DNA of 13,124 bases from Phycisphaerae bacterium (lineage in GTDB: Bacteria; Planctomycetota; Phycisphaerae; UBA1845; PWPN01), in the NCBI GenBank assembly GCA_003557125.1, contig PWPN01000293.1, positions 1-13,124 of the forward strand, in the 5' to 3' direction. The notes beneath the pieces are model-generated. The model ran no database searches. It was not told the DNA's origin and saw nothing but the letters and a program-made list of their open reading frames with translations. Below are positions 12,962 to 13,124 of the stretch, piece by piece. Made by a program: the position numbers and the translations under genes. Within the stretch, counting starts at the first letter, position 1. Each line of letters begins with the position of its first letter.

Positions 12962-13124
12962 GGACGGGCGGCGTCGGGAACGGGTAGTTTACTATGGTTC
13001 CATACGAGCCGCTCATGGTTTTGTCTGCTCCGAAGCGGGGTGGTTCGCCTGCCGTTAAGACTGCAGCCAACGTCCGGCGAAGTATGCGATGCAAGTAACC
13101 GAGGCGGAAAGGACGGTACCCCAC
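12962..13124. other. 3' flank of the lipid operon, no supportable gene
   Basis: 163 bases to the window end. A plus-strand frame from the ATG at 12993 is short and has no ribosome site; a minus-strand frame crossing the region runs antisense into the methyltransferase gene and matches nothing I know. No hairpin with a T-run that would mark a rho-independent terminator is evident. Confidence 0.55.

Noticed and set aside
12798..13124. Minus-strand frame entering from the right edge
   Set aside because: About half of it is antisense to the methyltransferase C-terminus; no family is recognisable and no start signal can be judged at the edge.

Overview
The window is GC-rich bacterial DNA, with tightly packed, often overlapping genes and frequent GTG/TTG starts. 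The gene content suggests an anaerobe: two MinD-type ATPases carrying ferredoxin domains, a 2x[4Fe-4S] ferredoxin, four small NifX-fold proteins, a DUF5320 protein and a sigma-54 activator with a cysteine-bearing PAS domain. The style would fit an uncultured planctomycete-like or deltaproteobacterial genome, but no rRNA or other phylogenetic marker is present, so the taxonomy is a guess.

Region 1 (1-4520, minus strand) reads from right to left: a NifX-like protein with a basic, Cys-containing tail; a DUF5320 protein; a NifX-like protein fused to a Gly/Arg-rich tail; a 210-bp gap with a 15-bp tandem repeat; a small ferredoxin that is easy to miss (GTG start); two adjacent MinD/ferredoxin ATPases; and an MBL-fold hydrolase cut by the window edge. 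Region 2 (4521-4673) is a short, AT-rich divergent control region full of dyads. Region 3 (4674-8310, plus strand) holds the PAS/AAA+/Fis sigma-54 activator. It is followed by a near-consensus sigma-54 promoter (6188-6203), which heads a four-gene run: NifX-like, DUF89 (ARMT1-like), a second NifX-like and a PaaI-type thioesterase.

Together, regions 1-3 resemble the divergent orp (orange protein, Mo-Cu cluster) locus of Desulfovibrio, where a sigma-54 activator with an Fe-S PAS domain controls NifX-fold and MinD/ferredoxin ATPase genes. This locus is larger: four NifX paralogues with different cysteine sets, an RGG-tailed fusion, DUF5320, DUF89, a thioesterase and an MBL protein. A reasonable inference is a redox-controlled system for assembling or carrying a metal-sulfur cluster. 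The nature of the cluster cannot be read from the sequence.

Region 4 (8311-9663) is decayed DNA: the 3' end of a TIGR04283-type glycosyltransferase, the 3' end of a PIN-domain (VapC-like) gene, a frameshifted and truncated ParB-type gene, and about 400 bp with nothing recognisable. Region 5 (9664-12961, plus strand) is an intact, overlapping three-gene operon: an FAD-dependent oxidoreductase (COG2907 type), a DUF1365 protein and a cyclopropane-fatty-acid-synthase-like methyltransferase. It probably modifies membrane fatty acids. The last 163 bases hold no supportable gene.
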